Shown here piece by piece: positions 61,852-64,000 of a DNA stretch of 64,000 nt. The notes beneath the pieces were generated by a model. It was not told where the DNA came from and did no database searches. It was given only the letters and a program-made list of their open reading frames with translations. The translations under genes were made by a program, and so were the position numbers. Origin of the DNA: Endocalyx cinctus (Eukaryota > Ascomycota > Sordariomycetes > Amphisphaeriales > Apiosporaceae). How positions within the stretch are numbered: the first letter of the stretch is position 1; each line of letters opens with the position of its first letter. The stretch lies in contig BCKC01000006.1 of the NCBI GenBank assembly GCA_001600455.1, positions 2,170,001 through 2,234,000 of the forward strand, written 5' to 3'.

Positions 61852-63060
61852 TTATATATCCTGGTTCTTGAACTCTAAAAACGTTGTGAGGGCCCCTCTC
61901 AGTCTCTCATTGCGCCCGGCTGCCTCCACGAAACAGTCGATGAGGATGTCGTCTAGCGCGGCCAATGCACAGTTTTGATTCTGTGCTTCCATATCATCAC
62001 CGGCAGGGAGCGCTGGCATGATCGCGTTATCTTGACCCGTCGTCTGAGTCGACGTCGAAGCCATTGATTTAGCCTTGAGTTGAGCTTGGGACTGCACTAG
62101 TGCACCGTCGTTCCAAGGACTCTGTAGGACGTCTCTGGCTCTTCTCTGCCGGTTGGCGGCGGCGAGGTCTTCGAGGGCACTACGGTTAATATCAAGGAGT
62201 GAATCATTTATTAGGCGCTTTCCTTTGTCAGTCAAGGACTGGATAGTTTGGTCTGTATCCTTGAGAAGTGGTGCTCTCCTCTTAGCGTTATTGGTCTCTG
62301 TATCATCTGTGTCGGCGGCGGTTGCCTTTGAAAACGGGCGCTTAGTAGCACGACGCTTGGTTGTCGCCGGGGTTTTCTTTGATTTATTACCTTTAGCTGG
62401 CGCTTTAGAAGACTCTGCTGGTTCGCTTCCGCTCATAATCATGGCCCTACGGTGCGGGAATAGAGATGGGCGTTTTGGGGGTAGTTCCGCCATCTTCGCT
62501 GCCAAATCTAATTGCGGCACTGCTAAGGAGCTCGATGATAATGGAGCGGGGCCATTATTGTCCGAACGACTTGAAAATTGCGTCAACGATGCCTGAGAAG
62601 AAGGTGCGGAGGCTGGCCGTTCTTGACTGACGGCCGTCACGTCGTCGATACCTGCTCTTTGGCGGATTGATCCCAGAGGCGAAAGTTGGTCTCTCAGGGG
62701 AATCGCCCTCTCTCGACGGATACCGTTATAGATAGGAAGATAACCTCGTACTACCGGATAGCCTGATCGAGAATGATTAATTGAAATCAACTCAACCTTT
62801 TAAATACCTGATTAAGATTCAGAGAAGGTAAGAAACGAGGGGTTTATACTCGACTGAAATTCTCCTCTCACAGATAACCCAGGCGAATAGCCAAAATCCG
62901 AAGTATTACGTATCCCAGTTCCACCATCTATTGCATTATTATGTTGTATATGCTGTATGTGGTACTCACCTTGAAACTGAGAAGGCATGAAGGGGGATGC
63001 AGACGGCATTGGCTGATAGGTGGGTTGTGAGCCCTGAGAAAAAGGAGATTTTGGCTGCAT
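61852..63060 (-). CDS. Two-exon protein of unknown function
   Basis: About 373 aa from exons 63060..62850 and 62762..61852; intron 87 nt (GTATAA donor, ATCAG acceptor), the only junction nearby that keeps the frame. I do not recognise a family. The N-terminus (1-70) is Pro/Gln/Ser-rich and starts MQPKSPFSQGSQPTYQ. The middle is basic and disordered, with a Lys/Arg cluster (KGNKSKKTPATTKRRATKRP) that could be a nuclear localisation signal. Then a predicted helical part (LLKDTDQTIQSLTDKGKRLI through AANRQRRARDVLQ) and a C-terminal hydrophobic-patterned helix with LAALDDILIDCFVEAAGRNE. A (GA)n tract lies just upstream of the ATG. Likely a nuclear protein, by inference only. Confidence 0.65.
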
Positions 63061-63070
63061 GATTATAATA

Positions 63071-63130
<60 letters not shown>

Positions 63131-64000
63131 GATTAGGTATTTGCTATAAGGACCTATTGATAATGGGTATAGAAAATATATAGAAATATGTTCATTCTGG
63201 AGGAATAATTCAACGGCTTTCTCTGGTCTGGTTGACGCTCATCATGCCACTCTAGATACTTAATACTCAGTAGTGGGTTTAAGATAGATATCCATGGATG
63301 TAGTAGATACAGACTGTGATATGACGAAAATGGATATTAGAGTCCTAATAATACCTAAACGACATAAAAGAATTTGGAGAATTTAAGGCTTCTAATATGT
63401 GAGAAGGATATTCACGAATGAAGTTGATTACCAAAGAGTTGACTACCTTTGTCTCTTGACGATATATTCACGGATATACTTGCCTCTATTGCCCTAAGAA
63501 AGTAGAGCGTGCTTACCTACTGTACACAGTAAATACTTAGGTTAGGTAGTCCTCACTCAATATGTGGTCCGTGCATTGTCACTTAGCTAAGAATTTTCTT
63601 ACGAGAAAAGACACTTACTGTGTACTGTGTAAGTAAAGCATAGATTACGCCGCCTGCCGTATTTGGACAGATTTTATTCTGCCAGTCCACATTCTATCAC
63701 CAAACGCGTGCGTGCACTGACATCGACCCGTAGACATCCATCGCATACATTCCTTAGTATTGATTTTCGCAAACCAGCGCGATAATGAGTCTTGTCTAAA
63801 TCGCAAGCTTATATTCTTCTTAATTATCAATTGCAAGCCGTAGCTTATATGTAAGTCTTATTCCTATACTCGTATATTCATCTTTTGATTCTCTATTATC
63901 AATTAAAATAAAATAAATATAAATATAAAGTTCGATAAACTAACACCTCAATATTCTTTTCAAAGAAAAAAAAAAGATCGTCGCGTTTCCTCTATTGATC
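63061..64000. other. Promoter-side region at the right edge
   Basis: About 0.9 kb upstream of the unknown minus-strand gene. It begins with a (GA)n tract in the probable 5' leader; the remainder is AT-rich and without a supported ORF. Confidence 0.55.
63074..63125. repeat. (GA)26 microsatellite in a 5' leader
   Basis: Perfect GA run of about 52 bases ending 14 bases upstream of the start codon of the minus-strand gene (CT repeats in its mRNA sense). Such CT leaders are common near fungal transcription starts. Confidence 0.9.

Overview
This is nuclear DNA of a filamentous ascomycete, most likely a Sordariomycete (the order cannot be fixed from the sequence). Coding exons are GC-rich. They are split by short introns of about 50-220 nt with GTNNGT donors, CTNAC-type branch points and AG acceptors. 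Between them lie long AT-rich, homopolymer-rich gaps. The window has about 12 convincing protein-coding genes, no rRNA, no tRNA I can recognise, no CRISPR array, no intact transposon and one assembly gap (Ns, 18202-18307).

Layout. 1.6-3.9 kb (-): DAL81/TamA-type Zn2Cys6 regulator. 9.5-11.2 kb (-): disordered protein resembling the TORC1 subunit TCO89. 13.4-14.9 kb (+): MFSD5-type molybdate transporter, convergent with a SIRT5-class sirtuin at 15.1-16.2 kb (-). 22.3-23.5 kb (-): GPI-anchored CRH-type GH16 cell-wall transglycosylase. 30.9-33.2 kb (-): secreted GMC flavo-oxidoreductase. 33.2-42.8 kb: almost 10 kb with no supported gene. 42.8-46.0 kb (-): ABCG half-transporter of the Adp1 type. 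48.8-51.0 kb (+): cytosolic lysyl-tRNA synthetase, convergent with COX15 (heme A synthase) at 51.2-52.8 kb (-). 53.6-55.8 kb (-): ten-exon Mn-type CDF metal exporter, divergent from a ZIP zinc importer at 58.3-59.8 kb (+). 61.9-63.1 kb (-): two-exon protein of unknown function.

The genes do not form an evident biosynthetic cluster or defence system. The most coherent theme is metal and nutrient handling: molybdate uptake, Zn import and Mn export, with TamA-type and TORC1-type nitrogen regulators at the left. The ZIP and CDF genes share a 2.5 kb divergent promoter region.

The observations I find most worth a second look are three. A 27-nt microexon in the CDF gene carries the first Asp of its TM2 metal site, and skipping it would stay in frame. 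The sirtuin has Gln in place of the normally invariant Arg of the GIPxFR motif. The lysyl-tRNA synthetase has two possible C-termini that depend on a last small intron. I found no evidence for a wholly new system and do not claim one.
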